Origin: Planctomycetota bacterium | Lineage (GTDB): Bacteria; Planctomycetota; UBA1135; GCA-002686595 | Assembly: GCA_020638875.1 (NCBI GenBank) | Contig: JACKHS010000001.1 | Span: 62,001 to 126,000, forward strand | DNA length: 64,000 bases | Direction: 5' to 3' | In this document: one piece after another, positions 45,589-56,118 of the stretch | How positions within the stretch are numbered: position 1 is the stretch's first letter | How the letters are laid out: every line of letters starts with the position of its first letter | Program-made: the position numbers and the translations under genes | The notes under the pieces: generated by a model | What the model saw: only the letters and a program-made list of their open reading frames with translations | What the model was told of the DNA's origin: nothing | Databases searched by the model: none

Positions 45589-46383
45589 ATGAACTCGTTC
45601 ACCCAGCACCCCAAGCTCGGCGCGGCGCTCGCGCTCGAGCCGCTGTACGAGGGGCGCGTCTGGCGCGTCTTCCTCGACCGCCCCAAGGCCAACGTCATCG
45701 ACGCGGAGATGATCGCGGGGCTCGACGCGCTGTTCACCTGCGCGGCGCACGAGCCCAAGCTCAAGCTCGTCACGCTCGAGGGTCGCGGCGATCACTTCTC
45801 GTTCGGCGCCAGCGTCGAGGAGCATATGCCCGGCCAGTGCGGCGCGATGCTGCGCAGCCTGCACGGCATGCTCGTGCGGCTGCACGAGGCGCACGTGCCC
45901 GTGCACGCGGTCGTGCGCGGCTACTGCCTCGGCGCCGGCCTCGAGCTGGCGGCGTTCGCGCACCGCATCTTCGCCTGCCCGAAGGCGACCCTCGGTCAGC
46001 CCGAGATCCAGCTCGGTGTCTTCGCGCCCGTCGCGACGGCGATCCTCGAGGGACGCGTCGGCCGCGGCGCAGCGGAGGACCTGTGCCTCTCGGGCCGCAA
46101 CATGGACGCGGCCGAGGCCTTCCGCGTGGGCCTCGTCGACGACCTCGAGGAGGACCCCTGGGCGGCCTGCGCCGCCTACTACGAGGCGCACCTCGCGCCG
46201 CGCTCGGCGTCGAGCCTGCGGCTGGCGGTGCGCGCGCTGCGCGCCGAGTTCGGCTGCCGCTTCCGGCAACGCATCGCCGACCTCGAGCAGCTCTACCTGG
46301 GCGAGCTCATGAGCACCCACGACGCCGTGGAGGGCCTGACGGCCTTCCTGGAGAAGCGCCAACCCGTCTGGACCGACGCATGA
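45589..46383 (+). CDS. dch: cyclohexa-1,5-diene-1-carbonyl-CoA hydratase
   Basis: 264 residues, crotonase family. LVTLEGRGDHFSFGASVEEH carries the first oxyanion loop and HAVVRGYCLGAGLELAAFAH the second; the C-terminal region DDLEEDPWAACAAYYEAHL is as in hydratases. It hydrates the dienoyl-CoA product of benzoyl-CoA reductase to 6-hydroxycyclohex-1-ene-1-carbonyl-CoA. A GAGGAGG site (45577-45583) precedes the ATG. Its stop overlaps the bcrC start (ATGA). Identity as Dch rather than another crotonase follows from position and motif similarity. Confidence 0.92.
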   Translation: MNSFTQHPKLGAALALEPLYEGRVWRVFLDRPKANVIDAEMIAGLDALFTCAAHEPKLKLVTLEGRGDHFSFGASVEEHMPGQCGAMLRSLHGMLVRLHEAHVPVHAVVRGYCLGAGLELAAFAHRIFACPKATLGQPEIQLGVFAPVATAILEGRVGRGAAEDLCLSGRNMDAAEAFRVGLVDDLEEDPWAACAAYYEAHLAPRSASSLRLAVRALRAEFGCRFRQRIADLEQLYLGELMSTHDAVEGLTAFLEKRQPVWTDA

Positions 46384-47552
46384 CCAGCCAAAGCATCGCC
46401 GCGCTCGTGGAGAGCGCGAACCAGCTCTACCGCGACTACGACTTCACGAGCGTCAAGGAGTGGAAGGCGCGCACCGGCGGCCTCGCGATCGGCTTCATGC
46501 CGATCTACGTGCCGCGCGAGCTGCTCCACGCCCAGGGTTGCCTGCCCGTCGGCGTGATGGGCGGCGGCGACGACCTCGAGATCATCCGCGGCGACGCCTA
46601 CTACCAGTCGTACATCTGCCACATCCCGCGCTCGACGATCGAGCTGGGCCTGGGCGGCAAGCTCGACTGCCTGGACGGCATGCTCTTCCCGGCGATCTGC
46701 GACGTGATCCGCAACCTCTCGGGGATGTGGAAGCTCGAGTTCCCCGGGAAGCTCTCGCGCTACCTCGACGTCCCGCAGGACTTCGAGGACGACATGGGCG
46801 GCGTGTTCTACCGCGCCGAGCTCGAGGAGCTGTCGGCCGACCTGGCGCGGCGCGGCGCGCGGCCCTACGACGCCGAGGCGCTGCGCACGTCGATCGCGGT
46901 CTACAACCGGCTCTCGGCGCTCGTGCGCGAGCTCTACCAGCTGCGTCGCGACGAGCCCTGGCTCGTGCCGACCGCGGAGCTCTACTGCCTGCTGCGCGCG
47001 GCGACGATCTGGCCGGTCGAGGACGCGATCCTGCACCTCGAGACCTACCGCGACCTCGTCCGCGCGGACGCCTCGCGCCAGCCGATGGACCAGGCGCGCG
47101 TGATCCTGGCCGGCAGCTTCTGCGAGCAGCCGCCGCTCGGGCTCATCAAGACGCTCGAGCGCTCGGGCTGCTACATCGTCGACGACGACTTCGTGCAGGT
47201 GCACCGCTGGCTCGTGCAGCCGGTGTCCACCGCGGGCGACCCGCTCGACGCGCTGGTGTCGGCCTTCCTGCACCATGCGATGGACTCCCCCACGCGCTAC
47301 TGCGGGGAGGCCACCAAGGGCGTGGAGCTCGTCCAGCGCGTCGCGGCCGCGGCGGCCGAGGGCGTGCTGCTCTGCGCGCCGTCGTTCTGCGACCCCGCGC
47401 TGCTCGACCAGCCCATGGCGGTCGACGCGCTGGAGGCCGCGGGCGTGCCGTGGACGGCGTTCAAGTACGCCGAGAACAACGGCCAGTTCCAGGTGATCCG
47501 CGAGCAGGCGGGCACCTTCGCCGATTCCATCAAGCTCTGGAGTGGAGTGTGA
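46380..47552 (+). CDS. bcrC: benzoyl-CoA reductase subunit C (2-hydroxyacyl-CoA dehydratase-like)
   Basis: 390 residues of the HgdB/BcrC family. It starts SQSIAALVESANQLYRDYDF, then has IGFMPIYVPRELLHAQGCLP, in which the Cys and the surrounding loop help bind the active-site Fe-S cluster, plus GKLDCLDGMLFPAICD and GSFCEQPPLG. A pair with BcrB forms the ring-reducing module that holds a [4Fe-4S] cluster. Start ATG 46380 overlaps the dch stop. A long frame beginning upstream within dch is an overprint. Confidence 0.94.
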   Translation: MTSQSIAALVESANQLYRDYDFTSVKEWKARTGGLAIGFMPIYVPRELLHAQGCLPVGVMGGGDDLEIIRGDAYYQSYICHIPRSTIELGLGGKLDCLDGMLFPAICDVIRNLSGMWKLEFPGKLSRYLDVPQDFEDDMGGVFYRAELEELSADLARRGARPYDAEALRTSIAVYNRLSALVRELYQLRRDEPWLVPTAELYCLLRAATIWPVEDAILHLETYRDLVRADASRQPMDQARVILAGSFCEQPPLGLIKTLERSGCYIVDDDFVQVHRWLVQPVSTAGDPLDALVSAFLHHAMDSPTRYCGEATKGVELVQRVAAAAAEGVLLCAPSFCDPALLDQPMAVDALEAAGVPWTAFKYAENNGQFQVIREQAGTFADSIKLWSGV

Positions 47553-47554
47553 CC

Positions 47555-48850
47555 ATGACGCCCAAGACTCGAGACGCCGCCACGGCGCAGAAGGACGACA
47601 GCCAGCTCCGCCAGAAGGAGATGATCGCCGCGCACTACTCGCGGCTCGCGCGCACGCACGAGACCGGCGAGCGGAGCGTCTACACCTTCGTGCCCGGCAA
47701 CCTGACCGAGCTGATCCGCAACTTCGACCTCCTGCCCGTGCTGCCGGAGATCAACGCGCTCCAGTCGGCCATGCGCGGCAAGTCGAAGGAGTACATCGCC
47801 GCGGCCGAGCGCGAGGGCCACTCCGAGGACGTGTGCACCTACGTCAAGTGCGACGTGGGCATGAAGCGCGCCGGCAACGTCGGCCCGACGGGCGAGCGCC
47901 TGCCCGACCCCGACCTCTTGCTCCTGAGCTACACGGGCTGCTTCACGTTCATGAAGTGGTTCGAGATCCTCAAGCGCGAGTACGACTGCCCGGTGACCAT
48001 GCTCCACGTGCCCTACCAGGGCGAGGGCGAGATCACCAAGTCGATGCGCGACTACGTGGTCGAGCAGATCAAGAAGAAGGTCATCCCCGCGCTCGAGAAG
48101 GCCTCGGGCAAGAAGTACGACGAGGACAAGCTGAAGGAGCAGCTGCGGCGCTCCGCGCAGGCCGAGGACGACCTGGTGGCCGTGCTCGAGTCGGCCAAGC
48201 ACAAGCCCTCCCCCATCGACGCGTACTTCGGCGGCGTCTACTACATCGGCCCGATCTTCACCGCCTTCCGCGGCACGCAGGACGCGGTCGACTACTACCG
48301 CCTGCTGCGCGCCGAGACCGAGGAGGCCGTCCGCGCCGGCCGCGGGCCGATCACGCCCAGCGGCGAGCTGAAGGAGGAGAAGTACCGCCTCGTCGTCGAG
48401 GGCCCGCCCAACTGGACCAACTTCCGCCAGTTCTGGGAGATGTTCGTCGACGAGGGCGCGGTGTGCGTCGCCTCGACCTACACGAAGGTCGGCGGCGTGT
48501 ACGACGCGGGCTTCCGCCACGACCCGGACCGGCCGCTGGAGAGCCTCGCCGAGTACTGCCTCGGCTGCTACACGAACCTCAACCTGCCCTCGCGGGTCGA
48601 GATGCTCGAGCGCTACGTGCGCGAGTACCAGGCCGACGGCCTGCTCATCAACTCGATCAAGAGCTGCAACTCGTTCAGCGCCGGCCAGCTCATGATCCTG
48701 CGCGAGATCGAGGAGCGCACCGGCGTGCCGGGCGGCTTCGTGGAGAGCGACCTGGTCGATCCGCGCTACTTCTCGGGGGCGAACATCAAGAACCGCCTCG
48801 AGTCCTACTTCCAGATGATCGAGCAGAAGCGCCAAGGAGTGACCGCGTGA
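47555..48850 (+). CDS. bcrB: benzoyl-CoA reductase subunit B
   Basis: 431 residues, partner of BcrC. Diagnostic segments include LLSYTGCFTFMKWFEILKRE, DAYFGGVYYIGPIFTAFRGT, VVEGPPNWTNFRQFWEMFVD and YCLGCYTNLNLPSRVEML, ending with INSIKSCNSFSAGQLMIL; conserved Cys in the first and last motifs are cluster ligands in the family. It binds benzoyl-CoA with BcrC. ATG 47555 is chosen (GTG 47549 is also possible); an AGTGGAG site precedes it. The stop overlaps bcrA. Confidence 0.95.
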   Translation: MTPKTRDAATAQKDDSQLRQKEMIAAHYSRLARTHETGERSVYTFVPGNLTELIRNFDLLPVLPEINALQSAMRGKSKEYIAAAEREGHSEDVCTYVKCDVGMKRAGNVGPTGERLPDPDLLLLSYTGCFTFMKWFEILKREYDCPVTMLHVPYQGEGEITKSMRDYVVEQIKKKVIPALEKASGKKYDEDKLKEQLRRSAQAEDDLVAVLESAKHKPSPIDAYFGGVYYIGPIFTAFRGTQDAVDYYRLLRAETEEAVRAGRGPITPSGELKEEKYRLVVEGPPNWTNFRQFWEMFVDEGAVCVASTYTKVGGVYDAGFRHDPDRPLESLAEYCLGCYTNLNLPSRVEMLERYVREYQADGLLINSIKSCNSFSAGQLMILREIEERTGVPGGFVESDLVDPRYFSGANIKNRLESYFQMIEQKRQGVTA

Positions 48851-50154
48851 AGTACTGCGTCGGCATCGACCTCGGCTCGACGACCACCAAGGCCGTCGTG
48901 CTGGGCGAGGACGGCCGCGTCCTGGGGCGCGGCATCACCAACAGCCGCAGCAACTACGAGATCGCCTGCGGCGTCGCGGTCAGCGAGGCGCTCATCAGCG
49001 CGCGCTTCGGCCTGCTCGAGGAGGCGCTCGAGCGCGAGCACGTGGACGCCGACCGGCGGCACGCCCAGCTCGAAGGGCTCGAGCGCGGCTTCCGCGAGCA
49101 GCAGTACCGCGGCGACCTCGGCGAGCTGCGGCGCGTCATGGAGGGCTACCTCGCCGCCGGCGACTACGGCGCCGAGGAGCGCAAGGCCGTCGACGAGACG
49201 CTCGCCGTGATGCTCGAGGAGTCCGCCCGCCTCTACGGCGAGGGCTCGTCGCGCAAGAGCGACTTCTTCCGCGACCTCGCGGGCAGCCGCTACCTCGACC
49301 TCGTCGGCGCGTTCGCGCGCGAGCGCGGCCTGTCCTACGACAAGCTGGTCGGCCTGTACGACAAGGCCATCCTCGACGTGGAGAACACCGAGGCGGACCA
49401 GGGCTCCTTCGCGGCGCGGATCCGCGCGGCGCTCACCGTCCTGCCCGAGCCCGACGCCGCGCTCACGCGCGCGATCGAGCGCGCCACGGCGGTCGAGCTC
49501 GCCAAGGCCGGCAGCGTCGGCACCGGCTACGGCCGCGCGACGCTGCCCTTCGCCAAGGAGGAGATCCGCTCGGAGATCCTCTGCCACGGCCTGGGCGCCC
49601 ACGCGATGTTCCCCGGCACGCGCACCGTGCTCGACATCGGCGGCCAGGACACGAAGGCCATCCAGGTGGACGAGAACGGCATCGTGACGTCGTTCCAGAT
49701 GAACGACCGCTGCGCGGCCGGCTGCGGGCGCTACCTCGGCTACATCGCCGACGAGATGAACATGGGCCTGCACGAGCTCGGGCCGATGGCCTGCGAGTCC
49801 AAGCGCCCGGTCAAGATCAACTCCACCTGCACCGTGTTCGCGGGCGCCGAGCTGCGCGAGCGACTGTCGCTCGGTGAGAAGCGCGAGGACATCCTCGCCG
49901 GCCTGCACCGCGCGATCATCCTGCGCGCGATGAGCCTGCTCGCCCGCTCCGGCGGCGTGCACGACGAGTTCACCTTCACCGGCGGCGTCGCCAAGAACCC
50001 CGCCGCGACCGGCGCGCTGGCGACGCTGATCGAGGAGAACTACGGCAGGCGCACGCTCAACATCTCCCCTGACTCCATCTACACCGGGGCCCTCGGCGCG
50101 GCGATGTTCGCGCGGCGCGAGTGGTCCCGCAAGGAACCCGTCGGAGCCGCCTGA
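48847..50154 (+). CDS. bcrA: benzoyl-CoA reductase subunit A (ATPase, electron activator)
   Basis: 435 residues, the long Thauera-type A subunit. ASKHA ATPase motifs are YCVGIDLGSTTTKAVVL and VLDIGGQDTKAIQVDENG. The shared [4Fe-4S] ligands lie in NDRCAAGCGRYLG and NSTCTVFAGAELRE. A ~190-residue insert (about 45-240) distinguishes it from the shorter D subunit. With BcrD it hydrolyses ATP and passes low-potential electrons from ferredoxin to BcrBC. GTG 48847 overlaps the bcrB stop; the end overlaps bcrD by one base. Confidence 0.95.
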   Translation: MKYCVGIDLGSTTTKAVVLGEDGRVLGRGITNSRSNYEIACGVAVSEALISARFGLLEEALEREHVDADRRHAQLEGLERGFREQQYRGDLGELRRVMEGYLAAGDYGAEERKAVDETLAVMLEESARLYGEGSSRKSDFFRDLAGSRYLDLVGAFARERGLSYDKLVGLYDKAILDVENTEADQGSFAARIRAALTVLPEPDAALTRAIERATAVELAKAGSVGTGYGRATLPFAKEEIRSEILCHGLGAHAMFPGTRTVLDIGGQDTKAIQVDENGIVTSFQMNDRCAAGCGRYLGYIADEMNMGLHELGPMACESKRPVKINSTCTVFAGAELRERLSLGEKREDILAGLHRAIILRAMSLLARSGGVHDEFTFTGGVAKNPAATGALATLIEENYGRRTLNISPDSIYTGALGAAMFARREWSRKEPVGAA

Positions 50155-51020
50155 TGCACCCCCCCGAGACCATGATCGTCGCCGGCATCGACGTCGGCTC
50201 CGCCTCCGTGCAGGTGGTCCTCATGGAGGACCGCGGCCCGGCCGGCGCCAAGCTGCTCGCCTGGCGCTCCGAGCGCCTGCGCCGCCGCGAGCCGGAGCAG
50301 GTGGCCGAGGACGCCTTCGAGGAGTGCCTGCAGGAGGCCGGCCTCGCGCGCGACGCGCTCGGCTACGTGGCCACCACCGGCGAGGGCGAGTGCGTCCCCT
50401 TCCGCACCGGCCACTTCTACGGCATGACCGCGCACGCGCGCGGCGGCATCTGGCTCGCGCCGCAGGCCCGCTCGATCATCGACGTGGGCGCGCTGCACGC
50501 GCGCGCCGTGCAGATGGACGAGCACAGCAAGGTGCTCGGCTACCGCATGACGAGCCAGTGCGCCTCGGGCTCCGGCCAGTTCCTCGAGAACATCTGCCGC
50601 TACCTCGGCGTCACGATCGACGAGGTCGGCCCGCTGTCGCTGCAGGCCGACAACCCCGAGACCTGCTCCGCGATCTGCGCCGTGCTGGCCGAGACCGACG
50701 TGATCAACATGGTCTCGCGCGAGATCTCGACGGCGAACATCATCCGCGGTATCCACGACTCGATGGCCGGCCGCTTCGCCAAGCTGCTGCGCTCGCTCGG
50801 CGTCGAAGGCACGGTGCTCGTCACCGGCGGCCTCGCCGCCGATGTGGGCCTCGTCGCCGCCCTGCGCGACGCGTGCGAGGCCAAGTCGGGCGACCTCGAG
50901 ATCGTGACGCACGAGCACTCGGCCCTCGCCGGCGCGATCGGCGCCGCGCTCTGGGGCGCGTTCCGCGCGCGCAAGCTCGCGAGCAAGGGCCTGGCCCTCA
51001 GCGCCGGGGGCGCCGCGTGA
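50154..51020 (+). CDS. bcrD: benzoyl-CoA reductase subunit D (ATPase, electron activator)
   Basis: 288 residues. ASKHA motifs AGIDVGSASVQVVLM and IIDVGALHARAVQMD match the Thauera BcrD pattern (DIGAL rather than DIGGQ). GYVATTGEGECVPFRTGHFY and MTSQCASGSGQFLENICRYL follow, with cluster Cys in the latter and in ETCSAICAVLAETDVINM. It pairs with BcrA. The ATG shares its first base with the bcrA stop codon, and the end overlaps the next gene by four bases. Confidence 0.94.
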   Translation: MHPPETMIVAGIDVGSASVQVVLMEDRGPAGAKLLAWRSERLRRREPEQVAEDAFEECLQEAGLARDALGYVATTGEGECVPFRTGHFYGMTAHARGGIWLAPQARSIIDVGALHARAVQMDEHSKVLGYRMTSQCASGSGQFLENICRYLGVTIDEVGPLSLQADNPETCSAICAVLAETDVINMVSREISTANIIRGIHDSMAGRFAKLLRSLGVEGTVLVTGGLAADVGLVAALRDACEAKSGDLEIVTHEHSALAGAIGAALWGAFRARKLASKGLALSAGGAA

Positions 51021-51739
51021 GCGAGCTCGCCGGCGAGGCTCGACCTGCGCAGGCGGCGCTACGTCGTCACCGGCGCGCGCGGCGGCATCGGCGCGGCCAC
51101 GGCGCGCTACCTCGCGCGCGCGCGGCGCGGTCGTGCGCGGCGTGGACCTCGCGGCAGAGGGGCCCGACGACCTCGCCTGCGACCTCGCCGACCCCGACGC
51201 GGTGCGCGCGCTCTTCGCCGCGTGGCGCGAGCGCGGCGCGAGCCGCTGGCGGGCCTCGTGCACTGCGCCGGCATCACGCGCGACGGCGTGCTGTGGAAGC
51301 TCGGCGACGAGGACTGGCGCCAGGTGATGGCGGTGAACCTCGACAGCGCCTTCTTCCTGCTGCGCGAGGCCGCGCCGCTGCTGCGCGAGCGCGGCGGCTC
51401 GGTCGTGCTCGTCAGCTCGATCAACGGCGAGCGCGGCAAGTTCGGCCAGTCCAACTACGCCGCGTCGAAGGCGGGCCTGATCGGGCTGGCGCGCACCGCG
51501 GCGCGCGAGCTCGGCCGCTTCGGCGTGCGCGTCAACGTGATCGCGCCGGGGCTCATCCGCACCGCCATGACCCAGGACCTCCCCGCGGAGGTCACCGCGC
51601 GCGCGCTCGAGGAGACCGCCCTCGCGCGCCTCGGCGAGCCGAGGACGTCGCGCGCGTCGCGTACTTCCTGCTCAGCGACCTGGCGCGCCACGTCACCGGA
51701 CAGGTGCTGCGCGTCGACGGCGGCCAGCTCACCGCCTGA
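51017..51739 (+). CDS. short-chain dehydrogenase/reductase of the bcr operon (frame changes)
   Basis: It starts at GTG 51017 overlapping the bcrD stop. Joined frames give a classical SDR: VVTGARGGIGAATARYLARA (NAD(P) loop), LVHCAGITRDGVLWKL (NAG-type motif), VVLVSSINGERG, the catalytic SNYAASKAGLIGLARTA (YxxxK) and DVARVAYFLLSDLARHVTGQ near the end. Three frame changes occur near 51115, 51240 and 51645; the last looks like a lost base in a CCGAGG context. In this operon it may oxidise 3-hydroxypimeloyl-CoA or a related hydroxyacyl-CoA; the substrate is inferred. Confidence 0.78.
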   Translation: MSELAGEARPAQAALRRHRRARRHRRGHGALPRARAARSCAAWTSRQRGPTTSPATSPTPTRCARSSPRGASAARAAGGPRALRRHHARRRAVEARRRGLAPGDGGEPRQRLLPAARGRAAAARARRLGRARQLDQRRARQVRPVQLRRVEGGPDRAGAHRGARARPLRRARQRDRAGAHPHRHDPGPPRGGHRARARGDRPRAPRRAEDVARVAYFLLSDLARHVTGQVLRVDGGQLTA

Positions 51740-51762
51740 CCCCCCATACAGCCCACACTGCC

Positions 51763-52224
51763 ATGCAAGACACCTCCCTCGAGACCCAAGCCGTCACCGT
51801 CCGCACCCTGCGCCCCGAGGACCTCGAGGCGGTCATCCGCCTCGACGCCAAGGTCTTCGGCAAGCGCCGCGACGAGTACTTCAAGATCAAGCTCGCGCAG
51901 AACCTGGCCGAGACCGGCATCAAGGTCTCGCTCGCCGGCGAGGTCGACGGGCTGTTCGTCGGCTTCCTGCTCTGCCGCGTGATGTACGGCGAGTTCGGCA
52001 GCCCCGAGCCGGTGGCGTTCCTCGACACGCTCGGCGTCGACCCCGGGTTCCAGCGCAAGGGCGTCGGCCACGCGCTGCTCGAGCAGCTCCAGACGAACCT
52101 GCGCGGCCTGGGCGTGAACACGCTGCGCAGCGAGGTCGCCTGGGACGACCTGGACCTGCTGGCTTTCTTCCAGCGCACCGGGTTCAAGCCCGCGGCGCGC
52201 GTCTGCCTCGACCTCGAGCTCTAG
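51763..52224 (+). CDS. GNAT family N-acetyltransferase
   Basis: 153 residues. N-terminal VTVRTLRPEDLEAVIRLDAK and the acetyl-CoA loop DTLGVDPGFQRKGVGHALLE (QxxGxG) are standard GNAT. FFQRTGFKPAARVCLDLEL is the usual C-terminal strand. It is the last gene of the bcr unit, 23 bp after the SDR and before a hairpin terminator. In phototrophic benzoate degraders lysine acetylation controls acyl-CoA ligases; whether this enzyme does so is speculation. Confidence 0.85.
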   Translation: MQDTSLETQAVTVRTLRPEDLEAVIRLDAKVFGKRRDEYFKIKLAQNLAETGIKVSLAGEVDGLFVGFLLCRVMYGEFGSPEPVAFLDTLGVDPGFQRKGVGHALLEQLQTNLRGLGVNTLRSEVAWDDLDLLAFFQRTGFKPAARVCLDLEL

Positions 52225-52263
52225 GCGCGAGGCCCTCCCGCGGCGCCGCGACGCGCCCGGTAC

Positions 52264-52310
52264 ACGAGACGCCGGCCGTCGCCCGCAAGGGCGGTTGCCG
52301 GCGTCCTCGT
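52264..52310. terminator. bidirectional hairpin terminator between convergent units
   Basis: An extended stem: the outer arms 52264-52276 and 52297-52310 pair with one bulged base, and an inner arm GCCC-GCAA-GGGC closes with a GCAA tetraloop. It sits between the GNAT gene (plus strand) and the pseudopilin gene (minus strand), exactly where both transcripts should end. Confidence 0.7.
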
Positions 52311-52334
52311 CTGCGAGACCTCGCGCGCCCCGCG

Positions 52335-53275
52335 CTAGTCGTCCCGGCCCCTGGACCTGCCGCTGCCGTTGCTGGAGCCGTTCCCACTCCTTCTGTTGCC
52401 GTTGCCGTTCCAGCCGTTGCCGTTGTTCGAGCCGTTTCCGGCGTTGCGCCTGCTGCTTCCGTTACCGGAGCCGTTGTTGCCCGAGCCGTTGCCGTTGTTG
52501 GAGCCGTTGCCGTTGTTGTTGCCCCAGGCGTTGCCCGTGCCCCCGTTGTTGTTCCCGCCGCCCCGGCGCCCGTCCCCGTCTGCGGGTTCAGGTGGATCGA
52601 GGTCACGCGCACGACCGGGGTCAGCCCGAGCGGGTCGGCGACGAGCGCGTCGCCCCAGTAATCGTCCGTGAACGGCTCAGGCGCGGGCAGATAGCCGCGC
52701 GCGACGAGCTTGTCCAGCAGGCTCGAGATCGAGGCCGGCAGGGGGTCGCTGTCCAGCCAGGTCGCGTTGTAGCGGTTGATCGCCCCGTTCACGACCTCCA
52801 GCAGGTCCAGCGTCATGTCGCGCCGGATCGCCGTCACGTCGAGGGACACGAAGAGGTCGTTCGCGTCTCCGCTGACGCCGCCGAGACCGGGGCTCGCGAT
52901 GCTGAGGACCGAGCTCGTCGCGGTGAGGGTGTACGGCTGGCTCCATGCGTCCACGGAGTACTGGCTGAGCCCGCTGGCCTGGTCGATGCTGAAGCGCTGC
53001 AGGTAGGGCCCGGCCCAGCCGTCGAGGCCCGGGTCGGTCTCCATCTGCGCGACCGCGGTGGGCAGCGCGCCGGTGTCGCGGAAGTACTCCGCGGCGGCGA
53101 GCCGCAGGCCGTCCATCTCCTCCAGCGTGACGGTGCGCTTCTTGGAGTTGATCGCCATCGAGGCCACCGGCACGGCGGCGCCGGCGAGGATGGCCATGAT
53201 CGTGACGACGACGATCAGCTCGAGGAGGGAGAAGCCGCCGCGGCGGCGCACCGAGGGGTCAACCGAGCGTCTCAT
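52335..53275 (-). CDS. pseudopilin with Asn/Gly-rich C-terminal tail (one frame change)
   Basis: The N-terminus RRRGGFSLLELIVVVTIMAI is a type IV/II prepilin signal (cleavage G|F, Glu at +5). About 180 residues of globular domain follow, with two GspG-like halves (RLAAAEYFRDTGALPTAVAQ; GAINRYNATWLDSDPLPASI). Near 52570 the given frame turns into Thr/Ala-rich sequence that runs into the GNAT gene. One frame over reads GNNNGGTGNAWGNNNGNG and further Asn/Gly/Ser-rich sequence to a TAG at 52335-52337; I consider this the true end. It is the last gene of the secretion operon and overlaps gspF by 17 bp. Confidence 0.72.
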
Positions 53276-54441
53276 AGAGCTGGAACAGCGGCATGACGGC
53301 CGCCATGAGGATGAAGGAGACGATGGCGCCGGCGCCGAGAAGCAGCGCCGGCTCGAGCAGCGACAGGAAGCGCTTCACCGTGCGCGGCACCTCCTCGTCG
53401 TAGTAGGCGGCGAGCTTCGCCAGGGTGAGGTCGAGCGCTCCGGCGCGCTCCCCACGCTGACCATCTGCACGAGCAGCGGGTCGACGCCGGGTTCCTCGGC
53501 CAGCGCCTCCGAGATCGCGCGGCCCTTGCGGACGCGCTCGACGGCGCGCTCGAAGGCCGCGCGCATCTCCTCGTTGCCGCAGGTCTCGGAGGCGACCTGC
53601 AGCACCGTGAAGACGTTGCAGCCCGCGGCGTGCAGCGTGGAGGACGTCGAGGCGAAGCGGCTCATGGCGATCTTCCGCAGCACGCCGCCGAGCTTGGGCA
53701 CGCGCAGCAGCGCGCGGTCGATCACGCGGCGCACCTCGCGCCGCCGCCAACCCCAAACGCCGCCCACGGCGACGACGACGCTCCCGAGCGCCAGCAGCAG
53801 CACGTGCGCGCGCACGAAGTCGGACGCGCCCAGCACGAGCTCGGTCTGCCAGGGCAGCTGCACGTCCCCCGCCGGGAACAGCGCCAGCAGCTTGGGCAGC
53901 ACGATGCAGGAGCAGCACCAGGATCAGCCCCAGCGTGGCCAGCATGAGGATGGCCGGGTAGATCAGCGCCTGTACGGTCGTCGCGCGCATGCCGCGCGTC
54001 CACTCGAGGTAGCCCGCCATGCGCTCGAGCACGGTGTCGAGCGCGCCCGAGGCCTCGCCGGCGCGCACCGAAGCGCGGTACACGGGCGGGAAGACGCCGG
54101 GGAAGGGCTCGAGGACCGCGCTGAGGCTCTCGCCGGCGCGCAGGCCGTCGAGCATGCGTCCGACGAGCGCCTTGCCGCGCGCGCTGTGCAGGCGGTCGCC
54201 GATGCCGCCCAGGCCCTCGACGATCGGCACGCCGGCCCCGGTCACGGTGGCGAGTTGCGTCGTGAACGTCACGAGCTCGTCGCGCCGCAGGCCGCACTTC
54301 GCGTCGAGGCGCGCCTCGCTCAGCGCCTTGGCCGAGGTCAGGACGAGGCCGCGCCGCTCGAGCAGGCGGTCGAGCGCCAGCTCGCTCTCGGCGAGGTCGC
54401 GCCCGGTGACGCGGTGGCCGTCGGCGCCGACGGCGACGTAC

Positions 54442-54455
<14 letters not shown>
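53259..54455 (-). CDS. gspF: type II secretion/type IV pilus inner-membrane protein GspF/PilC (two frame changes)
   Basis: Joined frames give a normal GspF of about 400 residues with two homologous GspF domains: GLRRDELVTFTTQLATVTGA...YLEWTRGMRATTVQALIYPA, and VPKLGGVLRKIAMSRFASTS...RTVKRFLSLLEPALLLGAGA. The frame changes near 53900 and 53460. Three transmembrane helices are visible. GspF anchors the GspE ATPase in the membrane. The start overlaps gspE by 14 bp. Confidence 0.85.
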
Positions 54456-56115
<1,660 letters not shown>

Positions 56116-56118
56116 CGC

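Noticed and set aside
46380..51020. bcr genes as a 2-hydroxyacyl-CoA dehydratase system
   Set aside because: The same superfamily, but four subunits, the long BcrA insert, the DIGAL-type BcrD and the linked had-oah-dch set all point to benzoyl-CoA reductase.
52350..52560. Repeated CCGTTGCCGTTG-like DNA as a CRISPR or minisatellite array
   Set aside because: Units are 3-12 bases with no constant spacer and translate to an Asn/Gly-rich tail in frame with a pseudopilin and ending at a stop before a terminator; best explained as coding low complexity.
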